Assembly: GCF_024611995.1 (NCBI RefSeq)
Contig: NZ_CP102510.1
Span: 186,001-250,000, forward strand
Direction of reading: 5' to 3'
Length of the DNA: 64,000 bases
Source: Streptomyces sp. NBC_00162
GTDB lineage: Bacteria; Actinomycetota; Actinomycetes; Streptomycetales; Streptomycetaceae
Every line of letters starts with the position of its first letter. Within the stretch, counting starts at the first letter, position 1. Shown piece by piece: positions 45,601-58,300 of this stretch. Made by a program: the position numbers and the translations under genes. The notes beneath the pieces were generated by a model. It did no database searches and was not told the origin of the DNA. It worked only from the letters and a program-made list of their open reading frames with translations.

Positions 45601-48600
45601 CCGCGCGGCTGCGCGGCACGGCCTGCGACGGCGTGCTCTGCCTGCCGGTGGCGCAGGACGGGCCGTACACCGGGTACACGGGGGTTCCCGCGGGCTACGC
45701 GGCGACCCTGACCGCCGTGCAGGCGCTGGGGGACGCCGGCGTGAGCGCCCCGCTGTGGTGCGTGACGCGGGACGCCGCCGCCGTCGCGGACGAGGCGGTC
45801 GACCCGGAGGGGTCGCTGGTGTGGGGGCTGGGGCGGGTCGTCGCCCTGGAGCACTCCGAGCGCTGGGGCGGCCTCATCGACCTGTCCTCCGCGTACGACC
45901 CGGGGGTACTGGCCGGGGTGCTCACCGGCGACCACGGCGAGGACCAGGTCGCGATCCGGGGTTCCGTACCGTACGGCCGCCGGCTGGTCCGCGCCGCCGC
46001 GGGTCCGGCCCGCGGCTGGAGCCCCACGGGGACGGTGCTGATCACCGGCGGAACGGGCGCGCTCGGCGCCGAGGTCGCGCGCCGGCTGGCCGGTCAGGGC
46101 GCCGAACGCCTGGTGCTGGTCAGCCGGAGCGGGCCGGACGCCCCCGGGGCGCGGGCCCTCACCGCCGATCTCCAGCGGCTCGGGGCAGGCGTCGAGATCG
46201 TCGCCTGCGACGTCGCCGACCGGGAAGCGGTCCGCGGGCTCGTCGAGCGGACCCGGCCCGACGCGGTGGTGCACGCCGCCGGAGCCCTGCACGACGGGCT
46301 CGTCCAGGACCTCACCCCCGACCGGGTCGACGCGGCGCTGCGGGTGAAGGCGCAGGGAGCCTGGAACCTGCACGAACTCGCCCCCGGACTGGACGCGTTC
46401 GTGCTCTTCTCCTCGTGGGGCGCGACCGTCGGCGTCCCGGGCCAGGGCAACTACGCGCCCGGCAACGCCTATCTGGACGGCCTGGCAGCGCTCCGCCACA
46501 GCCAGGGGCTGCCCGCGACCTCGGTGGCCTGGGGCCCGTGGGCCGGCGACGGCATGGCGCGGGGGCCGGTGAAGGAGGTCCTCGACCGCCACGGCGTACC
46601 CGCGATGGCACCGGATCTGGCCCTGCTGGCCCTGGACCGGGCCGTGGCGTCCGCGGAGCCCTGCGTCACCGTGGCGGACGTGCGCTGGGACCGGTTCCGC
46701 ACGGTGTTCACGGCCACCCGCCCCAGTGCCCTGCTGGCCGACCTGCCCGACGGCCGGGACGCCTCGGCCGTCCAGGAGCCCGCGTTCCGGCGGCGCCTGG
46801 CCGAACTCCCCGCGGACGGCCGGATGCGCGCCGCACGGGAGGAGGTCCGGGCGCAGACCGCCCTTGTGCTCGGCCACCCGACGCCGGAGGCGGTGGACGT
46901 CGAGCGGACCTTCAGGGAACTCGCCTTCGACTCGGTCCTCGGCGTCGAACTGCGCAACAGGCTGGGCGCGGTCACCGGCCTGCGGCTGCCCACCACGCTG
47001 ATCTTCGACCACCCCACGCCCGCGCAGGTCGCCGCGCACATCCTCGACGCGTACCTGCACGAGGAGCCCGACCCGGCCGCCGGGGAGACCGCCCCGGCCG
47101 CCCGTACCGCCACCGCCACCCCGGCGGCCGCCCCCGAGGCCGCCCCGTCGGGTGCCCCCGAGGCCGGCGCCGGCGAGCCCATCGCGATCGTCGCCATGAG
47201 CTGCCGGTTTCCCGGCGGAGTACGCGACCCGGAGGGTTTCTGGCGGCTGCTCTCCGACGGCGGGGACGCCATCACGCCGTTCCCCGAGGACCGGGGCTGG
47301 GACCTGTCCGCGCTGTACCACCCGGATCCCGACCACCCCGGTACGAGCTACGTCCGCGAAGGCGGCTTCGTGGCCGCCGCCGACTTCGACCCGGAGTTCT
47401 TCGGGATCAGCCCCCGCGAGGCACTGACCATGGACCCGCAGCAGCGGATCCTCCTGGAGGGGTCCTGGGAGCTGCTGGAACGGGCCGGGATCGCACCGGC
47501 CGCGCTGAAGGGCAGCGACACCGGGATCTACCTGGGCACCAACGGCCAGGACTACGCCTCGCTGGGCACCCCGCACGGCTCCGAGGGGTTCGGGCTCACC
47601 GGAAGCGCCGCCAGCGTGGTCTCCGGCCGCGTCTCCTACGCACTGGGCCTGGAGGGGCCGTCGGTCACGGTGGACACCGCGTGCTCGGCCTCGCTGGTCG
47701 CCATCCACCTCGCCGCGCAGGCCCTGTCGCGGGGCGAGTGCGCGATGGCCGTCGCCGGCGGCGCCACCGTGATGGCCACACCGAGACTGTTCGTCGGATT
47801 CAGCCGGCAGCACGGCCTCGACCCCCTCGGACGGTGCCGCGCCTTCTCGGACGGGGCCTCCGGCACGGCACTGTCCGAGGGCAGCGGACTGCTGCTGCTG
47901 GAGAAGCTGTCCGACGCACGGCGCAACGGGCATCCGGTACTGGCCGTGATCCGCGGTTCGGCCGTCAACCAGGACGGCACGTCCAACGGGCTCACCGCGC
48001 CCAACGGCCGGGCCCAGCAGCAGGTCATCCGCAAGGCTCTCGCCGCGGCGGGGCTCGAAGCCTCCGACGTGGACGTCGTGGAGGCCCACGGCACCGGCAC
48101 GACGCTGGGCGATCCCATCGAGGCACGCGCACTGCAGGCCACCTACGGCGCCTCCGGACGGCCGGTGTGGCTGGGCTCGGTGAAGTCCAACATCGGGCAC
48201 ACGCAGGCGGCGGCGGGCGTGGCCGGAGTGATCAAGATGGTGCTGGCCATGAACCACGGCACAGTGCCCCGTACCCTGCACGCCGACACCCCCTCCCGCC
48301 ACGTCGACTGGTCGGAGGGCTCCCTCCGGCTCGTCACCGGCCCCGTCGCCTGGGACGCGGACGGCCCGCGGCGGGCCGGCGTCTCCTCGTTCGGCATCAG
48401 CGGTACCAACGCCCACCTGATCCTCGAACAGGCCGCCGGGGCCGAGGAACCGCCGGCAGGGGCCGAGGAACCGGCCGCCGGCCCCCGTCCTGCCCTGCTG
48501 CCCTGGACCCTGTCCGCGCGGACCCCGGAAGCCCTGCGCGAGCAGGCGTCCCGGCTGGCCGTCCGGGTCGGGACGCACCCCGGCACCGACCCGGCCGACT

Positions 48601-51600
48601 TGGCGTTCTCCCTGGCCACCTCGCGCACCTCCTTCCGGGAACGCGCCGTCGTCGTCGGCCGCGACACCGGCGACCTGCTCGCCGGGCTGCGCGCGATCAC
48701 CGACGGGGCGTCCTCGGCGTCCGTGGTGGAGGGTTCGGCGGACGACGGCCGGACGGCGTTCGTCTTCGCCGGGCAGGGAACCCAGCGTGCGGGCATGGGC
48801 GCCGATCTGCGCGCGGCGTACCCGGTGTTCGACGCCGCGTGGCGGGAGATCCGCGCCGCACTCGACCCGCACCTGCGCCGTCCGCTCGCCGAGGTCATCG
48901 ACGACCCGGACGCGCTGCGCCGCACCGAGTTCACCCAGCCCGCGCTGTTCGCCTTCGAGGTGGCGGTGTTCCGGCTCCTCGAGAGCTGGGGGCTCACGCC
49001 GGACCTGGTGCTCGGACACTCCGTCGGCGAGCTCTCCGCCGCACACGTGGCGGGCGTGCTCTCCCTGGAGGACGCCTGCGCGCTGGTCGCCGCCCGCGGC
49101 CGGCTGATGCAGGCCCGGCCGGACACCGGCGTGATGCTCGCCCTCCAGGCCGGCGAGCACGAGGTGGCCCCGCTGCTGTCCGCGCGGGTGCACCTCGCCG
49201 CGGTCAACGGCCCGCGGTCCGTGGTGATCGCCGGTGACGCCGACGCCGTGGCCGAGGTGGCCGGGCGGTTCACCGGACGCCGCACCAAGCGGCTCAACGT
49301 GTCCCACGCCTTCCACTCCGCGCACATGGACGGCATGCTCGACGAGTTCCGGAGCGTGGCCGAGCGGCTCACCTTCCACCCGCCGCGCATCGCGCTGGTG
49401 ACGAACCTAACGGGGCGGACCGTCACCGACTGCGGTCCCGACCACTGGGTGCGCCAGGTGAGGCAGCCGGTCCGGTTCGCCGACGCGATCCGTACCGCGC
49501 GCGGCGAAGGCGTCACCCGGTTCCTCGACATCGGCCCCGACGGAACGCCCGCCGCCATGATCGAGGACTGCCTCGACGGCGACGACGCCGTCGTGGTCCC
49601 GACCCAGCGTGCCGACCGGTCCGGTCCCGAGGCACTGACCCTCGCGGTCGCCAGGGCGCACACGGCGGGTGCCGGGCCGGACTGGGCCCCGCTCCTGGGC
49701 GAGGGCCGCCGCCGAGTCGACCTTCCCACCTACGCCTTCCAGCGCAAGCGCTTCTGGCCGGACGGCTCAGGCTCCGGAGCCGGGCACCCGTGGCTGACCG
49801 AGGTCACCGAACTGGCCGACGGCGGCTGGGTGCTGTCCGGCCGGGTGTCGGCGTCGTCCCAGCCCTGGCTGGCCGACCACGTGGTCTTCGGCACCGTCGT
49901 CGTCCCCGGCACCGCGCTGCTGGACATGGTCCTCGCGGGCGCCGGCCAGGCCGGAGCGGCCAGCGTGGGCGAGCTGACCCTGTCGCGGCCCATGGTCCTG
50001 GAGGACGCGGTACACGTGCAGGTCAGGATCGGCCCCGCCGACGGCGGACGGCGACCGGTGACCCTGCACGGCAAGGCGGAGGGCACGGGCACCTGGAGCA
50101 CCCACGCCGAGGGCGTGCTGGTGGACGCCTTCGGCCCGGAGCCCACCGACTGGTCGGTGCCCGCGCTGCCCGCCGTGGACCTCGCCGGCTTCTACGAGGG
50201 CTTCGCCGCCCAGGGCGTCGACTACGGCGCCGCCTTCCACGGCGTGGCCGAACTGCGCGGGCAGGGCGGGACGGCCTGCGGCGTGGTCCGGCTGCCGGCC
50301 GGCGAGCCGGGCGGATTCGGTGTCCACCCGGCCCTGCTGGACGCGGCCCTCCAGGTGATGCGCGCGGCGGTCCCGGCCTCCGCCGAGGCCCAGCTCCCCT
50401 TCCAGTTCACCGACGTCCGCCTGTACGCCACGGGAGCCACCGAGCTCCGCGTCCGGGTCGACGTCCGCGACGACGGGATCCGGGCCGCGATCACCGACCC
50501 CGCCGGGGCGCCGGTGGCGTACGTCGGCGCCCTGCGGCTGCGTCCGGTCAGCGCCGGCCTGCTGCGTGCCGCGCTCACCGTTCCCGACCTCTACCGCGTG
50601 GCCTTCCGGCCCGTGCCTCAGGTGCCCGCGGTGGCGGAGCCGGTCCGGGTCCTGGGCAGCGGCCCGGTGTCCGAGGCCCTCGGCGTGACGCCGTCCGAGA
50701 CGGTCACGGAAGACGGCCCGCGCCGGATCCTGATCGACGCCACCGCGCTCGCCGAGGGCGTCGCCGCCGCCCACGAGTCGGCCGCACGCGCGCTGGACCT
50801 GCTGCGCCGACTGGTGCCCCGCAGGGGCCTCGAGCTCGTGTGGATCACCCGGGACAGCATCGCCGCACGCCCCGGGGACCGGGTGCGCGGCCTCGCCCAG
50901 GCCCCCCTGTGGGGGCTGCTGCGGGCGGCGCGGCGCGAGCACCCGGAGGCGGCCCTCCGGATCGTCGACTGCGACCGGATCGACGCCCCCACCCTGTTGT
51001 CGGCGCTGTCCGTGTCCGGCGAGCCCGAACTCGCCGTCAGGGGCGGGGAGTTCCTCGCGCCCCGGCTGACCGCGGCGGGCGCGGTCGGTGCGGCCGGTGC
51101 GGCCGGCGCCGCGGCCGGCGCCGGCTCCGTGGCCGACGGAACGGTGTTGGTCACCGGCGGCACCGGCGAACTCGGCAGGGCGGTCGCCCGGCACCTGGTG
51201 ACCGAGCACGGGGTCCGCGACCTGGTGCTGACCTCGCGCAGCGGCCCCGGGAACCCGGAAGCCGGAAGCCTGGTCGCGGAACTGACCGGAGCCGGTGCGC
51301 GATCCGTCCGGGTGCTGGCCTGCGACGTCTCCGACCGGACCCAGGTGGCCGGCGTACTGTCCTCGGCGGGCGACTGGTCGGCGGTACTGCACCTCGCCGG
51401 CGTCCTCGACGACGGCCTGCTGCTCGACTACGACGAGCGACGTCTGCGCACGGTGCTGGCCCCCAAGCTCGACGGGGCCGCGCACCTGGCGGAACTCACC
51501 GCGGATCTGGGCCTGTCGGCGTTCGTGCTGTTCTCCTCCGTCTCCGGAACCCTCGGCTCCGCCGGGCAGGGCGCGTACGCGGCGGCCAACGCCTACCTGG

Positions 51601-52292
51601 ACGCCCTCGCCGCCCGCAGCGGCGGGACCAGCCTGGCCTGGGGGCTGTGGGAGCAGGCGGGCTTGGGCATGACCGCACACCTCACGGAGGCCGAACTGGG
51701 ACGCCTGCGCAGGCAGGGCATCGCACCGCTGCCCGTCGCCAAGGCCCTGCGGCTGCTGGACCGCGCACTGCGCTCGCCGGACGGCAACCTCGTCCCCGTC
51801 AGGCTCGACCTCGCGGCGCTGGACGGCGAACCCCCGGCGCTGCTGCGGGGACTGGTCCGGCCGGCGCTGCGCCGCGCCGGCGAGGACCCGGCGGGCGGCG
51901 GGCTGCGGAAGCGTCTGGAGGGCCGGACGCCCGAGGAGCAGGCCGCCTCGGTCACCAGGCTGGTCCTGGAGGAGGCCGCCGTCGTCCTGGGGCTGCCCGG
52001 GCCCGGAGGGCTCAGGAGCAAGGCCGTACTGAAGGACCTCGGCCTCGATTCGCTGATGGCCATGGAGCTGCGCCGCAGGCTCGCGAACGCCGCCGAGGTG
52101 CCGCTGCCCGCGAGCCTCGCCTTCGACCACCCGACCCCGGCGGACATCGCGGAGCTGCTGATGCGGCGCATGGGGATCGCTCGAGCGGAGTCCGGGACGG
52201 AGCCGGAGGCCTCACCGGACCCGGCCGCGCCGGCGCCGGCCCGCTCGGTCGCCGAGATCGGCGCCGAGCTCGACGCCCTCCTCGAACTCTAG
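42645..52292 (+). CDS. Type I modular PKS, two modules: M5 KS-AT-KR-ACP and M6 KS-AT-DH-KR-ACP
   Basis: The 3215-aa subunit starts directly at the KS fold ([15 protein letters not shown]) with no docking coiled coil, fitting a first extension subunit fed by a free carrier. M5: KS Cys175 in GTGCSSSL (Gly replaces the usual Ala) with EAHGTGT and a C-terminal KTNFGH; AT Ser618 in GHSQG with YASH at 719 (methylmalonyl); KR with GGTGALG and LHD in place of LDD; ACP Ser1430 in AFDSVL; no DH. M6: KS Cys1680 in [10 protein letters not shown] Ser2126 in GHSVG with HAFH at 2221 (malonyl); DH His2412 in [12 protein letters not shown] with LDD; ACP Ser3136 in GLDSL. The C-terminal helix [15 protein letters not shown] is a docking tail. 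ATG 42645 with GAGG 7 bases upstream is preferred over GTG 42642. Confidence 0.95.
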   Translation: MNADDIAIIGLGCRLPGGIDSPEALWQGLLDGIDAIGEVPPQRWRADDWHDVDPSAPGKMTTRWGGFLDDVAGFDAAFFGISPTEAAQMDPQQRVALEVAWAAVEDARIRTDRLAESATGVFFGTMWQEYHLATGASAGEIRTHTAIGTDTSIIPARIAYALDLRGPVMSVGTGCSSSLVAIHQAVRSLRSGESDLALAGGVSLILHPHTTVAMSKFGTQNPDGQCRAFDADANGYVRGEGCGVVVLRRLGDARRSGDRIYAVIRGSAVNNDGTTDGLATPSADTQAEVLRSAWREAGTDPGLVSYVEAHGTGTRRGDPIEAAALGSVFGDGRKTGEPLRIGSAKTNFGHLEPAAGVLGVLKTSLALFHGELPPSLHFRRPNPDIDFDAANLAVVTDRQPWPQGARLAGVSSFGYGGTNAHLALAGPPPARAAEVREPAARTRIPWVLSARSEEALREQAGRLRAHLAAHPGLSAADVGFSLATTRADHEYRAVLLGRETADLSRGLEALASGAQVPDLVVGSGRGRGPVLMFAGQGAQWAGMAAELLDSSPVFAERFAQCEAALGPFVDWKLTEVIGNADALERVDVVQPALWAMMVSLAGLWKHFGVDPDVLLGHSQGEIAAACLSGALSLEDAAAVVALRARAIRRGLAGRGGMVSLVCSRADALRLTGRWPDRLSVAAVNGPRSTVVSGSPEALEELLAHCGSAGIRAKRVPVDYASHSAQVEAIREDILTDLAGIRPRPGAAGFFSTVDVGRIDTATLDAGYWYRNLRSTVELDACVRELAAEGRSVFIECTPHPVLTMGVEESAEVRTVGTLRRQEGDRFLTALAEAYAAGVDVDWSRAFERANTVDLPTYPFRHQRYWIDGAADGGGPAQDAPFWDAVGREDLDGVARTLGLDRDALAPVLPALASWRRRRTSESVVDGWEYKAAWKEVPGPAVRPGDWLVLAPAGDAWARSVAGALTGQGLRVTLMELEPGLDRGALAARLRGTACDGVLCLPVAQDGPYTGYTGVPAGYAATLTAVQALGDAGVSAPLWCVTRDAAAVADEAVDPEGSLVWGLGRVVALEHSERWGGLIDLSSAYDPGVLAGVLTGDHGEDQVAIRGSVPYGRRLVRAAAGPARGWSPTGTVLITGGTGALGAEVARRLAGQGAERLVLVSRSGPDAPGARALTADLQRLGAGVEIVACDVADREAVRGLVERTRPDAVVHAAGALHDGLVQDLTPDRVDAALRVKAQGAWNLHELAPGLDAFVLFSSWGATVGVPGQGNYAPGNAYLDGLAALRHSQGLPATSVAWGPWAGDGMARGPVKEVLDRHGVPAMAPDLALLALDRAVASAEPCVTVADVRWDRFRTVFTATRPSALLADLPDGRDASAVQEPAFRRRLAELPADGRMRAAREEVRAQTALVLGHPTPEAVDVERTFRELAFDSVLGVELRNRLGAVTGLRLPTTLIFDHPTPAQVAAHILDAYLHEEPDPAAGETAPAARTATATPAAAPEAAPSGAPEAGAGEPIAIVAMSCRFPGGVRDPEGFWRLLSDGGDAITPFPEDRGWDLSALYHPDPDHPGTSYVREGGFVAAADFDPEFFGISPREALTMDPQQRILLEGSWELLERAGIAPAALKGSDTGIYLGTNGQDYASLGTPHGSEGFGLTGSAASVVSGRVSYALGLEGPSVTVDTACSASLVAIHLAAQALSRGECAMAVAGGATVMATPRLFVGFSRQHGLDPLGRCRAFSDGASGTALSEGSGLLLLEKLSDARRNGHPVLAVIRGSAVNQDGTSNGLTAPNGRAQQQVIRKALAAAGLEASDVDVVEAHGTGTTLGDPIEARALQATYGASGRPVWLGSVKSNIGHTQAAAGVAGVIKMVLAMNHGTVPRTLHADTPSRHVDWSEGSLRLVTGPVAWDADGPRRAGVSSFGISGTNAHLILEQAAGAEEPPAGAEEPAAGPRPALLPWTLSARTPEALREQASRLAVRVGTHPGTDPADLAFSLATSRTSFRERAVVVGRDTGDLLAGLRAITDGASSASVVEGSADDGRTAFVFAGQGTQRAGMGADLRAAYPVFDAAWREIRAALDPHLRRPLAEVIDDPDALRRTEFTQPALFAFEVAVFRLLESWGLTPDLVLGHSVGELSAAHVAGVLSLEDACALVAARGRLMQARPDTGVMLALQAGEHEVAPLLSARVHLAAVNGPRSVVIAGDADAVAEVAGRFTGRRTKRLNVSHAFHSAHMDGMLDEFRSVAERLTFHPPRIALVTNLTGRTVTDCGPDHWVRQVRQPVRFADAIRTARGEGVTRFLDIGPDGTPAAMIEDCLDGDDAVVVPTQRADRSGPEALTLAVARAHTAGAGPDWAPLLGEGRRRVDLPTYAFQRKRFWPDGSGSGAGHPWLTEVTELADGGWVLSGRVSASSQPWLADHVVFGTVVVPGTALLDMVLAGAGQAGAASVGELTLSRPMVLEDAVHVQVRIGPADGGRRPVTLHGKAEGTGTWSTHAEGVLVDAFGPEPTDWSVPALPAVDLAGFYEGFAAQGVDYGAAFHGVAELRGQGGTACGVVRLPAGEPGGFGVHPALLDAALQVMRAAVPASAEAQLPFQFTDVRLYATGATELRVRVDVRDDGIRAAITDPAGAPVAYVGALRLRPVSAGLLRAALTVPDLYRVAFRPVPQVPAVAEPVRVLGSGPVSEALGVTPSETVTEDGPRRILIDATALAEGVAAAHESAARALDLLRRLVPRRGLELVWITRDSIAARPGDRVRGLAQAPLWGLLRAARREHPEAALRIVDCDRIDAPTLLSALSVSGEPELAVRGGEFLAPRLTAAGAVGAAGAAGAAAGAGSVADGTVLVTGGTGELGRAVARHLVTEHGVRDLVLTSRSGPGNPEAGSLVAELTGAGARSVRVLACDVSDRTQVAGVLSSAGDWSAVLHLAGVLDDGLLLDYDERRLRTVLAPKLDGAAHLAELTADLGLSAFVLFSSVSGTLGSAGQGAYAAANAYLDALAARSGGTSLAWGLWEQAGLGMTAHLTEAELGRLRRQGIAPLPVAKALRLLDRALRSPDGNLVPVRLDLAALDGEPPALLRGLVRPALRRAGEDPAGGGLRKRLEGRTPEEQAASVTRLVLEEAAVVLGLPGPGGLRSKAVLKDLGLDSLMAMELRRRLANAAEVPLPASLAFDHPTPADIAELLMRRMGIARAESGTEPEASPDPAAPAPARSVAEIGAELDALLEL

Positions 52293-52330
52293 AAGCTTCC
52301 ACACCCCGCACTTCCCGGAAGGAACTCCTG

Positions 52331-55300
52331 ATGTCTGAACAGAGTCGGCTGGAACTCGCCCTGCCCGCGATCCGGGAGCTCAAGCGGCGGGCGACCGATC
52401 TGGAGGCACAACTGACCGAACCGGTCGCGATCGTGTCGATGGCGTGCCGGCTGCCGGGCGGGGTGGGGACTCCGGAGGAGTTCTGGGAGCTGCTGTCCTC
52501 GGGTGGGGACGCGATCGAGGGGTTCCCGTCGCGGTGGGACGGCTGGGACGTGTACGACCCGGATCCGGAGGCCGTGGGCAAGAGCTATGCGCGCACCGGC
52601 GGATTCCTGCGGGACGTCGAGGAGTTCGACGCCGGCTTCTTCGGGATACCGCCGCGCGAGGCGCGGGCCATGGACCCGCAGCAGCGGGTCGTCCTGGAGA
52701 CCGCCTGGGAAGCCCTCGAACGGGCCGGGTACCCCTCCGAAGCCGTCGAGAACAGCAACACCGGTGTGTACCTGGGCACGATGAACGGCGACTACGGCAG
52801 CCTGGGGCACGGCCTCGGGGACCAGGACGGCTACGTCAACACCGGCAGGGCGAGCAGTGTGCTGTCGGGCCGGGTGTCGTACGCGCTGGGGCTGCGGGGC
52901 CCGGCCGTCACGGTGGACACGGCGTGTTCGTCTTCGCTGGTGGCCCTGCACCTGGCGGTGACGGCGCTGCGGCAGCGCGAGTGCGACGTCGCGCTGGCCG
53001 GCGGTGTGACCGTGATGTCGACGCCGTCGGTGTTCGTGGAGTTCTCCCGACTGCGCGGCACCGCGGCCGACGGCCGGTGCAAGAGCTTCTCCGCCGACGC
53101 GGACGGGGCCGGCTGGTCCGAGGGCTGTGGCGTGCTCGTACTCAAGCGGCTGTCGGCGGCGCAGGCCGACGGTGACCGGGTCCTGGCCGTGATCCGCGGC
53201 TCGGCCGTCAACCAGGACGGCCGGTCCCAGGGGCTGACCGCTCCGAACGGGCCCTCACAGCAGCGCGTGATCCGGGAAGCCCTGTCGCGTGCGGGGCTGT
53301 CCCCGGCGGACGTGGACGCCATCGAGGCACACGGCACCGGCACCCCCCTCGGCGACCCGGTCGAAGCCGGTGCGCTGGCCGAGGTATTCGGGCCGGGGCG
53401 GTCCGCGGAGCAGCCGGTATGGCTGGGGTCGTCGAAGTCGAACATCGGTCACGCCCAGGCCGCCGCGGGCGTGGCCGGCGTGATCAAGATGGTGCTCGCC
53501 CTCCAGCACGAGCAGCTGCCCCCGAGCCTGTACGCCGAGCGGCCCAGCGAGCACATCGCATGGGAGGGCAGCGGGCTCGAGCTGCTGGGCGAGACGCGCT
53601 CCTGGTCGCGGGAGGAGTCCCGTCCGCGGCGCGCGGGCGTGTCGTCGTTCGGCCTGTCCGGGACCAACGCCCATCTGATCCTCGAAGAGGCACCGGCGCG
53701 CACGGAATCCACGGAGGAGCCCGAGGAGGTCTCCGGGCCGGACGCTACCGAACAGGCCGCCACCGGTGGGGTGTTCCCGGTGGTGGTGTCGGGTCGGGAC
53801 GCGGGTGTGGTGCGGGCGCAGGCCCGGCGGTGGGCCGCCTGGTGGCGCGAGCACCCGGAGGTGTCCCTGGACCGGGTGGCGTCCACCGCCCTGTGGAACC
53901 GCAGCTGGTTCGACCACCGCGGCGCCGTCCTCGCCACCACCCGCGAAGAGGCCATCGAGCGACTGGAAGCCCTCGCCGAAGGCACCGATGCCATCGGAGT
54001 GATCGCTCCCCTCGAGACGCTGGGTGAGGAGGCGCTCCAGGACGCCGGCCCCGGCGGTGTGTGGGTGTTCCCGGGGCAGGGGTCGCAGTGGGAGGGCATG
54101 GGCCGGGCCCTGTACGAGCACTCGCCGGTGTTTGCGGAGACCGTGGCCGCTTGCGACGCGGCCCTGCTGCCCTGGACGGGGTGGTCGGTCACCGAGGTCC
54201 TCACCGGACGGCGTGCCCTGTCCGGGGTGGAGGAAGTACAGCCGGCGCTGTTCACCATGAGCCTGGGCCTGGCCGCCTGGTGGGAGTCCATGGGCATCAC
54301 CCCGCAGGCCGTGATCGGGCATTCGCAGGGCGAAGTGGCCGCCGCCGTGGTGGCGGGCATCCTCACCGTCGAACAGGGCGCGAAGATCGTCGCCGCCCGC
54401 TCCCGGGCCGTCGCCACCTGCCGCGGGCAGGGCGGCATGGCCGTCGTCGAACGCGGCCATGAGTGGATCACCGAACGCCTTGCCGGCACCGAACTGTCCG
54501 TGGCCGCGGTCAACACCCCGGGATCCACCGTGATCTCCGGAGACGGCGACGCCCTGGACACCCTCCTCGCCCAACTGCGGGCCGAGGACGTGTTCGCCCG
54601 CCGGGTGCAGGTCGACTACGCCTCCCACAGCGCCCACATGGACCCCCTCCTGCCCGCCCTGGCCGAGGAGCTCGCCGGCCTCCAGCCGGCAGCCGGACGG
54701 ATCCCGCTCTACTCCACCGTCCACGGCCGTCTGATCCACGGCACCGAGATGGACGCCGGCTACTGGTGCGCCAACCTGCGCCGGCCCGTGCGGTTCGACC
54801 AGGCCAGCAACGCCGCCACCACCGACGGCCACCACACCTGGATCGAGATCAGCCCCCACCCCGTCATGGCCATGGCCCTCGACGAGATCACCCAGCACCA
54901 CGGCGGAACCACCGTCGCCACCGCCCACCGGAACCAGGCCGACACCACCGACGTCCTGTCCGCATGGGTCCGCGCGGGACTGGCCCGCGGGAACGGCTGG
55001 CCGTGGGAGCGCGCGGTGCCGCGGACGCCGGTGGAAACCGCCCTGCCCACCTACGCCTTCGACCGCCGGCGCCACTGGCTCCCCACCTCCGCCGGCACCC
55101 CGGCCGACCCCTCGGCCTGGGGCGCGGACGGGCTCGACCACCCCTGGCTCCCGCTCTCCACCCCGCTCGCCGACGACGACGGCCTCGTCCTCACCGGCAG
55201 GATCGACGCCACCGCACCCGGACAGCGCTGGCTGAGCGACCACAAGGTGTTCGGCACCGTGCTCCTGCCCGGCACCGGGATCCTCGACATGGTCCTCGCC

Positions 55301-58300
55301 GCCGCCGAACGCGTGGGCGCCACCGGGATCGACACCCTCACCCTGACCACCCCCCTGGTCCTCCCCGCGACCGGCGCGCTGCGCGTCCAGGTCGCCGTCA
55401 CCGGCGCCGACGGCCACGGGGGCCGCCAGGTCACCGTCCACACCCACCCCGACCCCGACACCCGCCCCGACGCGCCCTGGACCACCCACGCCACCGCCCG
55501 GCTCACCCACACGACGGCCGGCGACACCCACGGCGACGGCTTCCGGGACCTGCGGAGCGGGCCGGTGGCGGGCACCACACCCGTGGATCTGGACGGGTTC
55601 TACGACGGGCTGCGCGAGCGCGGGATCGACTACGGACCCGCCTTCCAGGGCCTGGTGGAGCTCTCCCGCAGCGGCGACACCGCCTACGCCGTGGTCCGCC
55701 TGCCCGAGTCGGCGGCCGGGGCCGGGGCCGAGAGCGCGGCGGCAGGCGGCTTCGCGGTGCATCCGGCGCTGCTGGACGCGGCGCTGCACGCGGTCGCCGT
55801 ACTGGACGCCGACACCGGACGGGTGTCGCTCCCCTTCGAGTGGACCGGGGTGGAGCTGTACGCCACCGGGGCCACCGAACTGCGCGTCCGGATCGAGCGG
55901 GACCCCGCGTCGTCCGAGGCCCGGCTGTGGATGACGGACGCCCACGGCGATCCGGTGGCCTACGTGGACGCGCTCGTCCTGCGCCCGGCGACCGAACAGC
56001 AGCTGCGGCAGCGCACGAGCGACCACCTCTACCGGCTCGACTTCCGGCCTTCCCCCGCGACCCGCGAGGTACCGGCCGAGACCTGGGTCCTCGGCGGCTC
56101 CGGCGACCTCGCGCACGCGACCGGCGGACGGCCCGTCACCGACGTGGCCGGGCTGCGCGCCCTGCTCGACGCCGGCGACGAGCCCCCGGCCCGCCTCGTC
56201 GTCGACAGCACCACGCGGGACCCCGGTGACCTGGCGGACGCGGTGCGCACGGCCACCGCCACCGCACTGCACGTGCTGCAGGGTCTGCTGGCCGAGTCCC
56301 GGCTGGAGGGGACCGAACTGGTCTGGGTGACCCGGCAGGCCGTACCGGCCGGGCCGGGGGAGGGCGTCGACGGTCTGGTGCACGCCCCGGTCTGGGGCCT
56401 GGTCCGTGCCGCGCGCGCCGAGTACCCCCAGCGGTCGCTGCGGCTGGTGGACACCGGTTCCGCGGCCGAGGACACCGCCGTGCTCGCCAGGGCCGTGTCC
56501 GTCGCCGACGAGCCCGAGATCGCCGTACGGGCCGGAGGGATACGGGTCGCGCGGCTGGTCCCGGTCGGCCCGGAGCCGGAAGGCGCCACCGGGGGAACTC
56601 CGGTATCGGAGGGAACGGCACTGGTCACCGGCGGAACCGGTGAGCTGGGCCGGGAGCTCGCCCGGCACCTGGTGCGCACCCGCGGCGTCCGGCGCCTCGT
56701 ACTGACCTCGCGTCAGGGCGAGCGGGCCCCGGGGGCCGCCGGCCTCGCCGCCGAACTCACGGGGGCCGGGGCCGAGAGCGTACGGATCGTGGCCTGTGAC
56801 GTCGCCGACCGGGAAGCCCTCGCCGGTCTGATCGGTTCCATCGACGATCTGGACTCGGTGTGGCACCTGGCCGGCGTACTGGACGACGGACTGCTCCCGG
56901 ACCAGAACGCGCAGCGGCTGGAGCGCGTACTGGCTCCGAAGCTGGACGCGGCGCTGCACCTGCACGAACTCACCCGAGAGCACTCGCTGTCCGAGTTCGT
57001 CATGTTCTCCTCGCTCGCCGGAGTGCTCGGTAGCCCCGGCCAGAGCACGTACGCCGCGGGCAACGCCTTCCTCGACGCCTTCGCCGTATGGCGGACGCAC
57101 GCGGGCCTGCCCGCCAGGAGCCTGTCCTGGGGCCTGTGGGAGCAGGCCGGCACGGGGCTGACCGCGCATCTCGGCCGGGCCGAGCTGACCCGGATCCGGC
57201 GCATGGGCGTCGAGCCGCTCTCCGTGGACCAGGGGCTGCGGGCACTGGACGCGGCGCTGGCGGTGGATTCGCGGGGACACCTGGTTCCCGTGCGGCTCGG
57301 GCTGGCCGCGCTGCACCGCGGCCAGGACGAGGTGCCGGTACTGCTCCGCGGCATGGTCAGGACGCGCCTGCGGCGGGCGAACGCGGGGGAGGCCCCCTCG
57401 GGCCTGCGCGGCAGGCTCGCGGCGCTCTCCCCCGACCAGCGGCGGGAGACGGTGACGCTGCTGGTGCGGTCGGCGGCGGCGAACGTGCTCGGCCTTCCGG
57501 ACAAGGGCGCGGTGCCGGCCCAGCAGGTGCTCAGGGACCTCGGCCTCGATTCGCTGATGGCCGTGGAACTGCGGCGCCGGATCTCGCAGGAGACCGAGGT
57601 CCCGCTGCCCGCGACACTGGCCTTCGACCACCCGACCCCGGCCGCCATGGCGGAATTCCTCCTGGAACGGATGGACCTGTCACCGGCCGCGCCGCCCACC
57701 GGGGCCGTCGTCCGGGCCGCGGACGAGGACGACGATCCGGTCGCGATCGTGTCGATGGCGTGCCGGCTGCCGGGCGGTGTGGGGACTCCGGAGGAGTTCT
57801 GGGAGCTGCTGTCCTCGGGTGGGGACGCGATCGAGGGGTTCCCGTCGCGGTGGGACGGCTGGGACGTGTACGACCCGGATCCGGAGGCCGTGGGCAAGAG
57901 CTATGCGCGCACCGGCGGATTCCTGCGGGACGTGGAGGAGTTCGACGCGGGCTTCTTCGGGATACCGGCGCGCGAGGCGCGGGCCATGGACCCGCAGCAG
58001 CGGCTGGTGCTGGAAGCCTCGTGGGAGGCTCTGGAGCGCGCCGGATTCCGCCCCGAAAGCCTCGAGGGCAGCAACACCGGCGTGTACCTCGGTGCGATGG
58101 GGTCGGACTACGACCGTTTCCACCAGCACGACCTGAGCGCGCTCGACGCGTACGGCTCGATGGGCAGCGCCGGCAGCGTGCTGTCGGGCCGGGTGTCGTA
58201 CTCCCTGGGGTTGCAGGGCCCGGCCGTCACGGTGGACACGGCGTGTTCGTCTTCGCTGGTGGCCCTGCACCTGGCGGTGACGGCGCTGCGGCAGCGCGAG

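Noticed and set aside
44295..57631. Long minus-strand open frames opposite the M5-M8 PKS genes (44295-49379, 53255-57631)
   Set aside because: Same GC-driven shadow effect; no recognisable domain, and they lie wholly inside verified PKS domains on the plus strand.
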